Assembly (NCBI GenBank): GCA_947561715.1
Contig: OX387198.1
Coordinates: forward strand, 11,470,001 to 11,534,000
Origin: Ascidia mentula
Taxonomy: Eukaryota; Chordata; Ascidiacea; Phlebobranchia; Ascidiidae
Reading direction: 5' to 3'
Length of the DNA stretch: 64,000 nucleotides
A model generated the notes under the pieces. That model saw only the letters and a program-made list of their open reading frames with translations. It was not told the origin of the DNA and searched no databases. The position numbers and the translations under genes were made by a program. Below are positions 25,429 through 37,700 of the stretch, one piece after another; position 1 is the first letter of the stretch; every line of letters starts with the position of its first letter.

Positions 25429-28400
25429 TTGCTGTTGTTGCTGTTGCTGATGAGCCTGCTGAGAATGCACGCCTGATTGTGACATCATGGACTGGTCAAT
25501 CCCATTCATGGCGGATGGCGCTGGGGGCAAAGACATGTGTTGCTGTTGCCATGCTGGGTGTCCATAAGGTGACATGTAAGTTGGTGATGGGTAAGCAGAG
25601 TGCTGCATCATGGGTGTTGCTACGCTGGAGGCTACGAAAGGCTGGTTTGTCGGTGCTGCGTACACTGTACTGGGCTGGTTTGTTGTGTGTCGATTCTGTG
25701 TCAGATGTATTTGTTATAAATCCTGCTTGTTTTGTAATAATGTTATTTGTTCAAAATGTGTTGAATGATTGAAAAATCAGTTTAAACATTGAACTGCGAA
25801 AAACTTACCTCTTCACTGGAAGTATGTAGTGAAGTAACTTCCCTAGCATCTGGCGAATCTTTTTCAGATCCGTTAAGTGCCACTGACGTCACTTGTGTCG
25901 GTGGCGGTACCCCGTAGGCGGTCATGTGGTTCCATTCTTCAAGCTTTGGTATCATGGTTGGCATGGTTACTGGAACCAACTGGTGGTGTTGATAGCCAGT
26001 GGCACTGCTAGTTGCTTGGTTGCCTTCGATCATATGCTGGTTCGGGTGAGTGGTTGCTGGTAACAAATAGTTGGGACATTAACACAAATATTCCGATACT
26101 GTGTTGTTGTAAATTGTGATTCTGTGGCGTGTTGATATTTAGGTTATTGACTAATATTGACATTTAAAAGCTGATAGCAATGAATTTTAGTGGTAAGGTT
26201 TTGTTCCATATTCTCATATGATTTTTGTAGGGCTTTGACATATGTTTTCACTTGGTTCTATTTTATTCTGCATTTTTGTTTAGTGACAGTCGTTACCGAT
26301 AGTCACCAAAGGCCAACTTACATTTGACAAAAATTTGAGAACAACGGCTTTGTGATTTATTTTGATTTTTCAGCAGCGGAGCCCCTGCTTATACGTGTGA
26401 ATATCAGTCAGATTTTCCCACGTTGTCGTTCGACAGGCTTTCACGGGCAGGGCCTGACAGGCCTGCGCACATTGCCACGGCAGAACGGCGCTAAGAAAAC
26501 TTTCACTCGCTTCGTTAAGGGTCGGAACGCTTGCACGCATCTGCTACACGTGCGTGTCTTGAACGTGAATCAAAACAGATAGTATTCGGTCAGGTAGGCG
26601 AAGCTCTAGCGTTACTCGCGCTGACGGCTTTCCAAGTGGGCATGGACGCGCGCATGTAGCTAACAAGGGGACCCGGCCGAGGTCCGAAGCGCCTCTATGC
26701 ATAATGCATGACTTGTATGTTGCGTAACGGCGCGCGCCGCTAAGCTGGGTCTCGGACAACTCTGACCGACGCGCAAGCGGATACAAAATGGCGGTTGGTC
26801 GCGCTTGGCTTGCAGGCATATGCGGTCGCGCCGTTTGCATCCTTCGCTTTTTTGCACTCAATTGGGCGAATCTGACTGCGGAGAGCCGGTACAATGCTCA
26901 GATAGGGACTTTTAGGTCATGCCTGGGCAGTGGTTGCCTACTGGCCTTTACACGTTTAGGTGTCTATGCATTTTATCGCTTTCGCTTGGCGCGAGCCATT
27001 GACGCGACGCGATGCATTCACAATCCGCATTGTCTCTCATTTTACGGCCACTGAAAATCCGGGCGCCCGCCCCTGAAGACTGTGGCTTGGGAAATCGGAT
27101 CGCTTTCAGGTGCTGGCCGGTGTTGAATTGCTGTTTGCTCGTGACTTTTGTGCACAGAAGTTTCGAAAACAATTTTTTGCATTGACTGTTCGCTTGCTCA
27201 TTAATATTTGTTATCGATTAAAATCTCTGACTTTTGCGAAAAACTACTTTTAAAACGACCACGATTTTGACATCTTCACATCGCGAAAAAATAATAATTT
27301 AGGAAACAGCAATTTTGTGTATTTTCCTAGTTTGTAATCATGACGGATTGTCAAGTGATTTTTTCTGTCTCGCAAAAGACAGAGTTTGGATCTTTATTGG
27401 TCGAGATTAAAACTCACGTAAACCGACATATTTGTCATCGTCCCCCTGAATGGACGGTTAAAGCCAAAAAGTACACAGAGGGCAACAGGCAGCAACTCAC
27501 AAGCAAAAAGCGGCACGCATCTGGCCCATGGGAAAGTCACGCTATTCTCATTTGGGCGTGACTGGAGTCTGGTGCTGGGGGAGGACCGCTTGTAGAAAAT
27601 TTCGTTCGGCGATATCTCATTACATGCGGCGAGGAAACGAACTAAAAAACTGCACGGGTCCCCGGCTTGATGCATTTCAGGGGTGAATAACGCAAAAATA
27701 GCAACCGAACTTTGCTTCCCTTTTAGCCCTTTGCCAACAACGCCAACCCGCGAGTGTTACAACGCTAATTGGACGGGGCTTCGTTCTTTCGTGAGGCACT
27801 TACGGGGTTGTTGGTACAAGACAGACTAATGTCCGTCTTGTTAATAAACGAAGCGTTCCCTGCGCAAAACTTATGCCGTTACAAGACAGAACGGTTGAAG
27901 TTCGTCTTTCGTCAATGAATTCGGTGAACTGTTCTCCAATTAGGCTTTTAGGGCAGTTGATCGATTTGAGTTATCGTGTTGCTTTTGCGCTTGCGTAATA
28001 TGTTTTTTAGCACTAGAAATGCCGTTGGTTTTACTTTTAGTTATAAGTTCATTGATTTAAATTGTCTTACCATCAGTGTAGGAAATGTTTTTAGGCCACT
28101 AATACTGTTTTTCAAGCCCCTGAAAAATGTATGAAAGTTGCTGTTGTTTTACTGCTTACCTTGACTGTGTGGTTGGTCAAATCTTGGAAAGCCGAGTATC
28201 TCGGTGACGGAGTGCGAGTAAATGGTGTGGCCCATTGAGTTGCGTAACGCTGGTGTGCCGTTCGGGATCGCGGAGCTCTTGGGCACGGGAGGTACCATGT
28301 AGTGGTTGTAGATGGGGTTACTGTACATACCCGTACGTGGGGCACCGGGTTGCGTGGAAGCGGCGTGGTCCATTGTCGGACTAGGAACGTAGTTGGGGTT

Positions 28401-31400
28401 CAGTGGGTTGTTGGGGTGCAGCACGTTGCCGATTTTATTGCGGAGGATGCGGCTGATGGAACTTACAGAAGGAACATTGTACTTATCGCATACAGCGTCG
28501 CTCAGCAGCCTGTCGCGGATTTCCCAGGCGAAGATGCCAGGATCGCGAACCTTGTACTCTTTTATCGCCTGCACAACTCCTGGTGTCGTAACCCGCGGTT
28601 TGCTGCCTCCGATCGCCCCGGGCAGGATCGACCCGGTTTCGTTGTAGCGAGCCAGGATCTTGCTCACGCAGCCGTGGCTTACACGCAGTTGCCGGCTGAT
28701 GTCACACGGTCGGATGCCGAGCTGAGCAAGCTCGATGATCCGAAGCCTGATTGCGTTGGGTAGAGGGCGCCCGTTGACGAAAACGCCTCCCAGCTGGTTA
28801 ACTTCTCCGAAGGTTTGGTCTGTAAAAACATACAAACCATTGTTAGTGTTTATTTTAGGACTTTGCAATATTTTGTTGCATGTCCAAGTGTTTTTTGGAT
28901 GGGGCGATTTTGAGACACTAACGCCTTCGGCCTTTACAAGTCGTTTTTGACTCTTGGAAGCAAAAGTGTTTCATATAATTTTTTAGTATCTGAAGAAAAA
29001 AAATCACAGTCTTATTAAAACATGATTCTATACCTATATTTGCAAATACGACCATGTAATTTAACTGGTGTAGGAACGGTTTATTTTGTTTTTTGTAATT
29101 TAACAAACAGTTTAAGTATAGAACGCCGGCTTGAAACGCACGTATCAATGTATCGCTTTTTGGCGTTACAAAATGGCGGATTTTCCAGTGGACAAAATTC
29201 CTCTGCGTGACTGAACTCTAATCAAACCGTTGATTTTATTTGATACCGACATCAACACATCCTATCATGGAAAAAACAATAAACTTTCCAATAATTTCGA
29301 CAAATATAACTTTAGGGTAATTTGTTTTTTGACTGTTGTTTTCGGTTTGCATCTGTCTCGGCAGCAGCTATATGAAGCCTCTTTTCCCAACAAAAGCACG
29401 TAACATTCACCTAGCAGTTCCTTCTGTTTGGCGGTGAGGTTGCTGATTGATAGGCGGTCGGGGTGCTTGAATGGCGACGATTCAAGACTCATACCGGGGC
29501 GCAGACACGAAATCATGATCGAGCTTTTATTTTCAAGCCTTCTTACTTTGGCACGCGCAAACACAAATTTAATTAAACATAACCTTCGGTTATACACACA
29601 AGAGGAAAAGATACATAAATGTTTATTAAAACATAATAACTATTACAACTAGCTTGACATATTTGTAATTTCAAGTTTTTTCTGCAGTAAAATAATTAGC
29701 CTCGTTTTTGCATCAAATACACCCTGTGTTTCTCTGCCCACGCCTGTTTCTTCTGCACATTCTGCCATAAAACTTCATTTTTGAAACTTTTTGAAATATC
29801 CGGTCTTCCTTTTCCTCCTCTTCCCAGCATATTATAACCAGTGAAGATTATTTTTGTCCGATATTTTCACATTTGTTTTTTTACACTATCAAAACTCAAA
29901 AAGGAACCAACTGGGCCGCCGATAATGTTGCCACGTCACTCCCAAATCCCTCGCTCAGTAAACAAACCCAAAATCGCCACCCGCACCTATAGTCGGTCTC
30001 GTTCTTGTTATGACAGCGTGTGGACAAGCGGGAGGTCCGCAATTTCACGACCAAAAACAAGCCATCAAAATGCGGGTGGCGCTCCGCCTGCCCCTACATG
30101 ACAACTGCGGTCGCCCTCCACCTCCAAGCGGAGTTTTGTTTGCGTCAATTGCCCGAGCACACCGACCATTGATACCTCGCCATTGTGCAAATCCATTTGA
30201 CACCGTTTTGAAAACGCGCCTGAGCACAAAGCTGGCTGCCCCTCCACCTATCTCGCACCGACCAGCGCGCCTTTCCAAACAGATCGCATTGTGCGGCCGT
30301 TCCACAGCCCCCTGCTAAAATAATAAAACCCGTCGGTGCCCGTCAGCCGAATTTCGGGCTAATCGGACAAAAATCTGTGCCCAGATAAGCGTCGCCATCA
30401 ATTGCGGTTGGCCTGTCACCGCCTCATCGAGGGATAAATCCCAATCGAAATGCCGTTTGCATTGCAGAGCTCGATTCCTCGCGTGCGCCGGGCTTGAGGC
30501 GACAAAGAAAACAAGGCTATGAATGTACGTCGCTCGCATTCCACCGAAAACGCAAGAAATTAGTCCATCTCTGTCTTGTTCCCTAGTGGGCCAGTGCGGA
30601 AGCTTAATGACGGCAAAGTTCTTCTTTAAAAACAATCTAGTTACTGCTTGATGGCTTGAAATTCTTTCATTGCTGTGATCTATGTCGTGGGGTTGGGGTA
30701 CAATTCAGTCGAATTATAGGGAGTTTTCAACATGAGTTTTAGTGTTAAAATGATGCATTCCAACAATTAATTATCAATGTTCCAAAACGTTTACTCAGTT
30801 GTTCTTATCTAATTTGGCATTTTATTTGTGCATCAGACAGTTCATCAAGCGTTAATTACTTTGTGGTTGATTAAATGTTATTTTCCAAAGCAAAACTTCC
30901 CTCATAGAATACCCAACACCTTGCAAATATTTACATTTTGAGCTCATAATTTTAAAAGAATTCCATCATCGCCTTGTGGGAATCTCCAGGTGAACAGTAG
31001 TAATTCTCACTTTTCGCAATATCCGTGAAGTAATGACAAAGCGAACAAACTTTGTTTGATCGCTCGATCGAGCTCCGACAACAGTTTATTCAGATGGGAC
31101 TCGACGGTCACGCTTTCAATTGAAATCAGGCGACAGACACGCCGGTAGCACAAAATAAACAGCTATCTGTAAACTTGCGTCAAAATGGCCTGCGCTTATA
31201 GCTGCCTCGTGCCCTTGAACAATTGCCTGTTGCGTGTTGGCTAAAGTATGAATCTTGCTTCAAATGAAGTTCAAGAAACGGATAAGGCACGTTTTTAGCA
31301 ATTGTTTTCATCAGGTGAAAAATGAAACAAAATGATTTTTACGTTTAGAACTTTTTCCTGATTATTTTACACTCTAAATGCGATATTTTTTTTCCAGTTT

Positions 31401-31703
31401 TAAGACAAATTGTAAAATAACATTTAGAAATATTTTTGACAAGAAAAAACAAAAAATTAGCAGTTGTTCTTCGGAGGGACTTTGCTTGTTACCCCTTTCG
31501 AATCGACTTAAACAAAGATCCTGATTATGTACCCAAAAACAAGATGCCCAAAATAAAACACAAAATTTTGTTTCAATTTTTTATGCATACCAGTACTTAC
31601 TATTAGTCGGTGCGGGCATCATTGATACCATCCCGGAGCTCTGTAAGGGCGGACTGAAGGTAACAGCCTGGCCCTGCGTCGGAGCGGTTTGCATATTAAT
31701 CAT
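25255..31703 (-). CDS. Pax1/9: Paired-box transcription factor Pax1/9, 4 coding exons, 483 aa
   Basis: Coding exons 31703-31601, 28819-28160, 26056-25809 and 25695-25255 join in phase and total 1452 bases. The paired domain (about residues 36-163) begins [20 protein letters not shown] and contains [20 protein letters not shown] and [12 protein letters not shown], diagnostic of the Pax1/9 subfamily. An octapeptide HSVTEILG lies at 237-244, matching the PAX1/PAX9 Groucho-binding motif. There is no homeodomain, also as in that subfamily. The MINMQ start is the first in-frame Met after an upstream stop near 31770. The last exon encodes 29 consecutive glutamines (420-448) followed by HHHH, which vertebrate PAX9 lacks. 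Family role: patterning of pharyngeal endoderm and gill slits. It lies tail-to-tail with SLC25A21, as in vertebrates. The last exon might be extended by an alternative splice, but a stop at 25255 closes the frame as read. Confidence 0.96.
25363..25449 (-). repeat. CAG/CAA trinucleotide repeat in Pax1/9
   Basis: Twenty-nine consecutive glutamine codons, mostly CAG with a few CAA interruptions, in the last coding exon. On the + strand the same bases read as a long alanine/valine run, which is only the antisense shadow. Long pure CAG runs are slippage-prone, so length variation between individuals is likely. Confidence 0.95.
26340..27930. promoter_or_regulatory. GC-richer non-coding blocks in Pax1/9 intron 2
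   Basis: The intron between the paired-domain exon and exon 3 (26057-28159) contains a GC-rich stretch at about 26340-27160 and another at about 27480-27930. The second includes a short near-palindrome, caagacagac...gtccgtcttg. Frames of up to 116 codons here lack resemblance to any family. Candidate enhancer DNA by composition and location. Confidence 0.35.
28820..31600. promoter_or_regulatory. Pax1/9 intron 1 with a GC-rich island
   Basis: The 2.8 kb first coding intron is AT-rich except for about 29920-30620, which is GC-rich and rich in CpG. A second mixed patch at 31080-31260 also stands out. No exon-like frame links to Pax1/9. First introns commonly hold developmental enhancers, so this is a candidate only. 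Confidence 0.35.
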
Positions 31704-34700
31704 TGGGACTTTTTTCGCTCCTTGCGTTCCAATCCTTCTCCACGTAGCGACTTGGTTATGTCGCGCGTTATATCGCTATTCGAAGTCAAACGCGACGTTA
31801 TAGATGATCGCCGATCAATGCCTACACAAAGGAAACACCTCGTTAGCTTTGCGAAGAAATTCGACGCGTCTGAATTTGAAATGGGAAAAAATATTAACGC
31901 CGAATTACTAGCCACCGGTGAGCGGCAACGCCTACGGTTTTGCGTGGCAGTTATCCCCAAAAGCGCTTTGTATCGATGTTAAAAATTTACATCATCCTGC
32001 AGTATTTTTTTCATCCAGCGAACGACCCCCAGCTCAGATAAATCTAACGACGAATTCCTCCGGCAATTCTAAAACTCCGGAGCCGATCAGTTTACCCCGA
32101 CATATAATCACCACAATGCGCTTAAGTCCCAGTAAAGCGCCCCCACTCCGTCGCCGATAACGATGAAGCAACTGAGCGACCCTTGCTCCACAACCAGGAG
32201 TAAAAGTATGCCGGTAAAAGCTACCCGTCGCCTTCTTTCCACAGAAAAATCCGGGTATGTTACCTGAGCCCCTATTAGCTCACAGCAACGATCCCTCCCC
32301 CGGTGCCCGGGCGCACGTCATGAGTGGGAGATCGGCACGTTTGGGCCCTTCGTTGGTCCCCACAAGAAGTAGGATCCTTCGGGGAGCTATTTTTGTCCCC
32401 TTCATCGTATTTTGTTTTCAATTTCGCGCCGAAGGGTCTTGGAGGTTGGCACGAAAGTTTCTGTTTTCGGAACAAAACGTGGTACGCGGAGTAGCAGCTC
32501 CCATTTGTCCTCGGTTTTGAGAAAAGATACCGTGATACTTCTAAACACGAAACCAGTTAAATCCTTCATATTTGCTTCTTCTCGAAGTTTTACCCATCTC
32601 GAAAATTCTCATAAAAAGGAAAATATTTACTACAATAATGTTGTCATGACATTTTCTTAAATATTCCCCACAAAATTACCATGATGTTTAGTTTGCTTAG
32701 GCCTTAAACAACAGCAGCACCCTTGACCTATTTTATTTTAAACAATAATGAATACATTCGTGCGTGTGATATTTAGTGACGACAACATGATTTCGGGAGC
32801 GGAAAAATCTGTTTATTTTATCTTTGCTTCGTGACAGGTGGATTAAATCAGCAAATATAGTCGCCAGTTTTTCGAAGTATTCGCGTTGATGCCGGACGAT
32901 TGTTGTTTCCGGTTCTGTATCCTCGCGGGGTCCGGCCCGGTGGCGCTTTCATCGCGGCCCCGACCATGTGACGTGCATTGTGGGGGCGGGCGGGCGGGCA
33001 AGGGGCTCGGCCTGGAACAAAGAGTCGCATTGTCACGCAGAGCGCACCTGCGACAGTCGGCGAAAGGCAATTTCAAGAGAGAACATCGAATTTCGGGCGC
33101 TGGGCCTCGCGTGCTGTGTTGGGCCGTCTCGTCTTCAGTGCCCCTGCTCCAGGGGTGGATCGATTGAACACAGGTTTTTCCTATGATGGGCGTCAGTGAA
33201 GTAGTTGGCTAACTCAAGTTCGTTTCTCTGTTTTTCGACAAACACGACCATATCCCGTCCTGCATCAAACCATCTGATGTCGTCGCGAGTTGCTCAGCCC
33301 GCGCTTGGCGATGTCGCCCGGTTCACTGCCAGAGGCTGAAGAGCGCGCGTCGTTCGACATTTTGCGTGATCCATGTCGCTTCTGACGAGTGCGCGCTCAA
33401 TCCCTTATCCGTTTTCGTGCCGCGTCTGTCATTCGCAAGATGGTAATGCGATTTTGTTTTCGAGATGCTTCATCCAGGGTTTTCCGTTTCGAGTTTAAAC
33501 GACGAAATTTTGACACTTGGAAATGCCACCAATTTTTTGCTGTTGGACTTGCTTTGTAAGGATGTTCATCCCTTGCGTTTTGACCTATTGACCGAACTGC
33601 TTGTTTCAACAGTTATCATCAAGGATTTTATTGTTCGTTTTCAACCTAACAGTGGGCTTATTGTTATAGTATCGAATAAATGGATGTTTTGAAAACATAA
33701 TTCGATTATCGTTGTTTCCGTTAATAACTCGTCGTAGAGGCACGTCTATGTCTTGGTCGCAGAAATTTGTTTATGGTGTGGCTTTTCATATATTTCGGGG
33801 CAACGTCTTGCGTCTTTCAAAAAATTTGCAAACATTTAGTTTTTGAATTACTTTTATTGGGTTTTTTCAATGTAATTTCTTTCGAAAAAAAGGTATCAGA
33901 AAATTGATAGTAAAACAGTTGGATGCATCCAGTGTCGGCAAAATTTTTGTTTTTATTTTGTAAATATAAATTAACTAAATCGGCAAATTTAAAGCTGCAC
34001 CAGAGTCGGTATAATTTCTTATGACACTATTATTAGCCAAATTTAAATTTTAGTCCATATTCACAGGGGTAGCAGAATGAGGAATACGGGAGGACATCAG
34101 GATAATCCAGCACTTTCGGAAATCCACCTGCTATTTTCACGTGAAAACTTTAAAAGAATTGCAGAAAACAGGTACAAGTGCATAAAATTAAAAGAGGGGT
34201 TGGCGCTAATGAATGGTAAAGAAAGGGGGGCGATCGTGATAAAGTGCACAAACACGACGATTGCACAGTATCACGTTACGTTTGTTCGCTGCCGGCCGAA
34301 CCCAAGCTGCCGTGTGAGAATCACCGCCCTTCGACCGTTTCACACGTTACATATTCCTCTCCTGCATCAACACGCTCACGTCTCGTTTGTCATCGCGCCA
34401 CTTGCGCAGAAACAGCACCTGATGCGACGACGTCTCCCCTCGTCCTATTGGAAAATTTGTTCTTTTAACCTTATTCCTGTCCCCCTCTAACCGGACACGA
34501 CCTGTGACTGAGACGTCGTGGTTCGCGTGATTTCAGGATAGACGTAAGATTAGACATTGTCGTTATGAAGACGCAAGTTTTGGCATGATAAAAAAAGGGG
34601 AGTCGCTCTGCACCATTCCTATACATGTTTTTGTGCCCCAGGAGCGTTATAACATTTAATTTTATTTGAAAAAAACTGAATAAAAAAATTTGGATCTCTT

Positions 34701-37700
34701 CGTTATTTTTATGCCTGATGTCTCGTGATGCCGTCCTACATTTTGAAAACATGTGACGTCACTGTTTTATTTAACATTTGCTCCGCGAAAAACACTCCCT
34801 ACTGGTTATATTGTAACAACGAAAGTTTCATTCCATCAAATTGTAAAATTATTGTACACAACGTTTAGTTTGCACCAGGTAAACCGACTCTGTTTGATAT
34901 TTGCCCTATATCTATATTTGATATTTCGCGGTTGTTACCTTTAGTGTTCATAGGAAATTTCACCTCAAAATACCATCATGCAATCAATCACTTCCATTTT
35001 AACATGCTGTGAACTACCATACCATCGGGAAGCCTGTCCTGCTGAAGAAGTATTGGGTGAAATATATTTCTTTTTGGTGGGTTAAGATATTCTCACTTAT
35101 ACGTTATACCAACGGAGCAATGATTTGTGAAACATTTTTTAGTATCGAAACTTTAGGGAAAACGCCCGACAAATTTGCCAATGGCAGACATAAACAAACC
35201 CCTACCCCTTCATTTTCATACTCTGGGGGTGAAACGGGGGAAGAATTCCAGGAATACCGACGTCACTGATGCTACTGCACGACGCTGGCGCACTTGGGAA
35301 GGGTGACGCCTGCTCCACAAACAAGCACGTCGCCCATTCGTCTCACTCAGAACGACGAAAGGCAGCAGATCGTCGGCAAGACACTGCGGCCGCAGCTACA
35401 ACAACGCAAGGAACGCACAAGCGGGGGTGGAAAGGCGATGGAAGATCCGGGGCTTCGAATTAGTCAACGCTATCACGGGACTGCGGATTATGTTGCTTAA
35501 ATATTTGCCGATCGAGGGGCACGATCGTTTATTTTCTGGAGAGCCCGTGTGAGCCTATAGCGCGCACATCGGGAGCCGACACTGGAATCCTCTTGTCGTG
35601 TTGATTTTGCTGTCTGAGTCTTCGCCAAGGGGTTGTCTGTCGCGGGCGATGTCGTCGGCGAGCCGCTGATGAGCGCGTGAGTAATTAAAACGATCTGTTT
35701 TGGGTGGAAGTTCTAATTGGATCGAACAGTTTACCCTTTGGGACACTACATGTGGGGCGACGTGACACGGTGTGCTTGTGTGGTCTTGTTATTGTTGTGT
35801 TTGAATGCGGACAAGAAAGACCTCACGGGTGTTCCACGACCATGACTACTCCAGTCTAAATTAAGACAAAATTTCTGAATAGGAGGTGTTTGCTCAAAGT
35901 TTGGTCAAATTTGTTTTTACTTCCTACAATTCGTTTGATTTTTTTCTCTCTTTTTTTTCTCAATACCTTTCTCTCTTTCTGCATGCAAAGGGTTATTTTC
36001 ACTTACCATATGGTTAAACGTTTATCCATTACTTGCAGTTTACCTCGTATATATGCACATAAATATGTATGCGCCGGCGGACTAGATGAACAGATATTAC
36101 CAGAAGGCGAGTAATAAATACCTTGATTCTAAATATTTATATCCAACTTATTTGCTAGAGGCAGGCAAACCAAGTTGTCGAAAGGAACCAGTCGTTACCC
36201 CTTTAAACTGTTTTTCTTGTCGTTTCATTCATTTTATTGCATACATGTCGTCAGTGGCCTCACAGCCGGACACGCCAAAGCAAGTCACGGAAAATTTCTC
36301 GCGAAAGTCGCCAAATCCCGAAAGCGGAAAAGCGGCTCGAGTGTCATTGCGTCTCCCGACTCACCGTTACCCAAGTGCTAATGAGTCACTCGGCTCAAGT
36401 TACAATTTAAAATGGATTCCAGGCGACCTCGCCCAGAACCGAGGGCCAGGGGCCAAACTGAGCGGTTTCCCAAAGTTGTGCGTCGAGAGTTTGTGACAGC
36501 GATCTTCAAAAGAACAAACCAGGGTCCCTGACTAATCACACCACGATTCGAGCGACGTCATTGCGCTTAGCGGGGGCGAGGGTATTTGTAGCTAACTCCA
36601 CATACCCAGGGTCCAACTTCCGGGGGTGTTTGGGATAAAAGAGTTTCTTCGCGGTTTTTGGATGCTCATTGAATTAGTTTACCTTTTCTGGAAAAGTAGG
36701 TCCAATGCTGTAAGAGTTTTAGAGGCGGGTACATAAAAAATGTTTTAGAAATCATTATTTCTAAACATAACTTTGATGGTTTAATCCAAAATGTGTAAGG
36801 TTTCATTTCGCAACCATTTCGCCACGTTTTGTCTGAAGAAAATAAAACAATATTATGCCCTTTGAACATTGCATTACTATTTCGTAAAAGTTGTCGGTAC
36901 AGGAATTTGTCCTAATGTAAAAACTGACGCAAAGAATACTACACCCTGTTTATGTAAAACCCCCTTCGGTGTAGCCATCTCATCGAGTGCAATCGTGTGG
37001 AATAATATTGTGTCGGATGACAGGCTTACAATCGGATTTAGCGGCTCGGTCACTGGCATTCAATCGGTGACAAGCCACGCCAAATTAAGCGTGAATGATG
37101 CGGTTTTTATATCGCGTCGAGCGATCCTGCTCGAGAGCTTCTCGTTTTCTTGCGAACCAAACGATCACCCGGGCATTCAGGATCGCTGCAGCATGGCAGA
37201 TAACTTGCCACAAGCCGAAGAGCGCTGGAACTTTGAAACTTTATTTCCGAGGTTGAGAAGAGTTGATTGGCGGCGAGCGGAATTCTTCGTCCGGCGAGCA
37301 TTGTCGTTTCGTTGGGACGCAGCCGAACCATAACGTATACAGTTACATCTACAGGGCGGGCTTGTGTTGTGTTGGGCGGGACGCGACGAGCGCGACCGTT
37401 GTCAGGCCACAATACACGGCTCCACCTGTCCGATTGTTTAACCGTGTAGGGGGTTGGGTTTCGCGCTGGAAATTCCACCCATAGGCATGTTGTACACGCC
37501 GGATCAACAAATTAACAATGCGCAGAAAGCGGTCGTTATTCCACCGGGAACTCTTGAAACAAGGAGTCGGCTCGCTGGTGCGACGGACGGTAGCAAAGGC
37601 TTCTCGTTTTCCAGACGCCTTTAATTGACACGATTCGGGTCTTAATCGTCGCTTTCAAAAAACCTGGAGTTTCCCCAGGTTAGCCTTTCACGTTGTCCCG

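Noticed and set aside
25050-25772. A 240-codon + strand open frame with a long alanine/valine run
   Set aside because: It is the antisense of the Pax1/9 last exon; the alanine run is the complement of the CAG repeat, and the - strand frame is spliced in phase to the paired domain.
28302-28763. A 153-codon + strand frame
   Set aside because: It lies antisense to the paired-domain exon and has no conserved features of its own.
34077-34490. A 137-codon + strand frame
   Set aside because: No recognisable domain or splice partner; composition is ordinary.
36869-37333. A 154-codon + strand frame upstream of Pax1/9
   Set aside because: No family motif, no linked exons, and partly overlapped by an equally long frame on the other strand in GC-rich DNA, as expected by chance.
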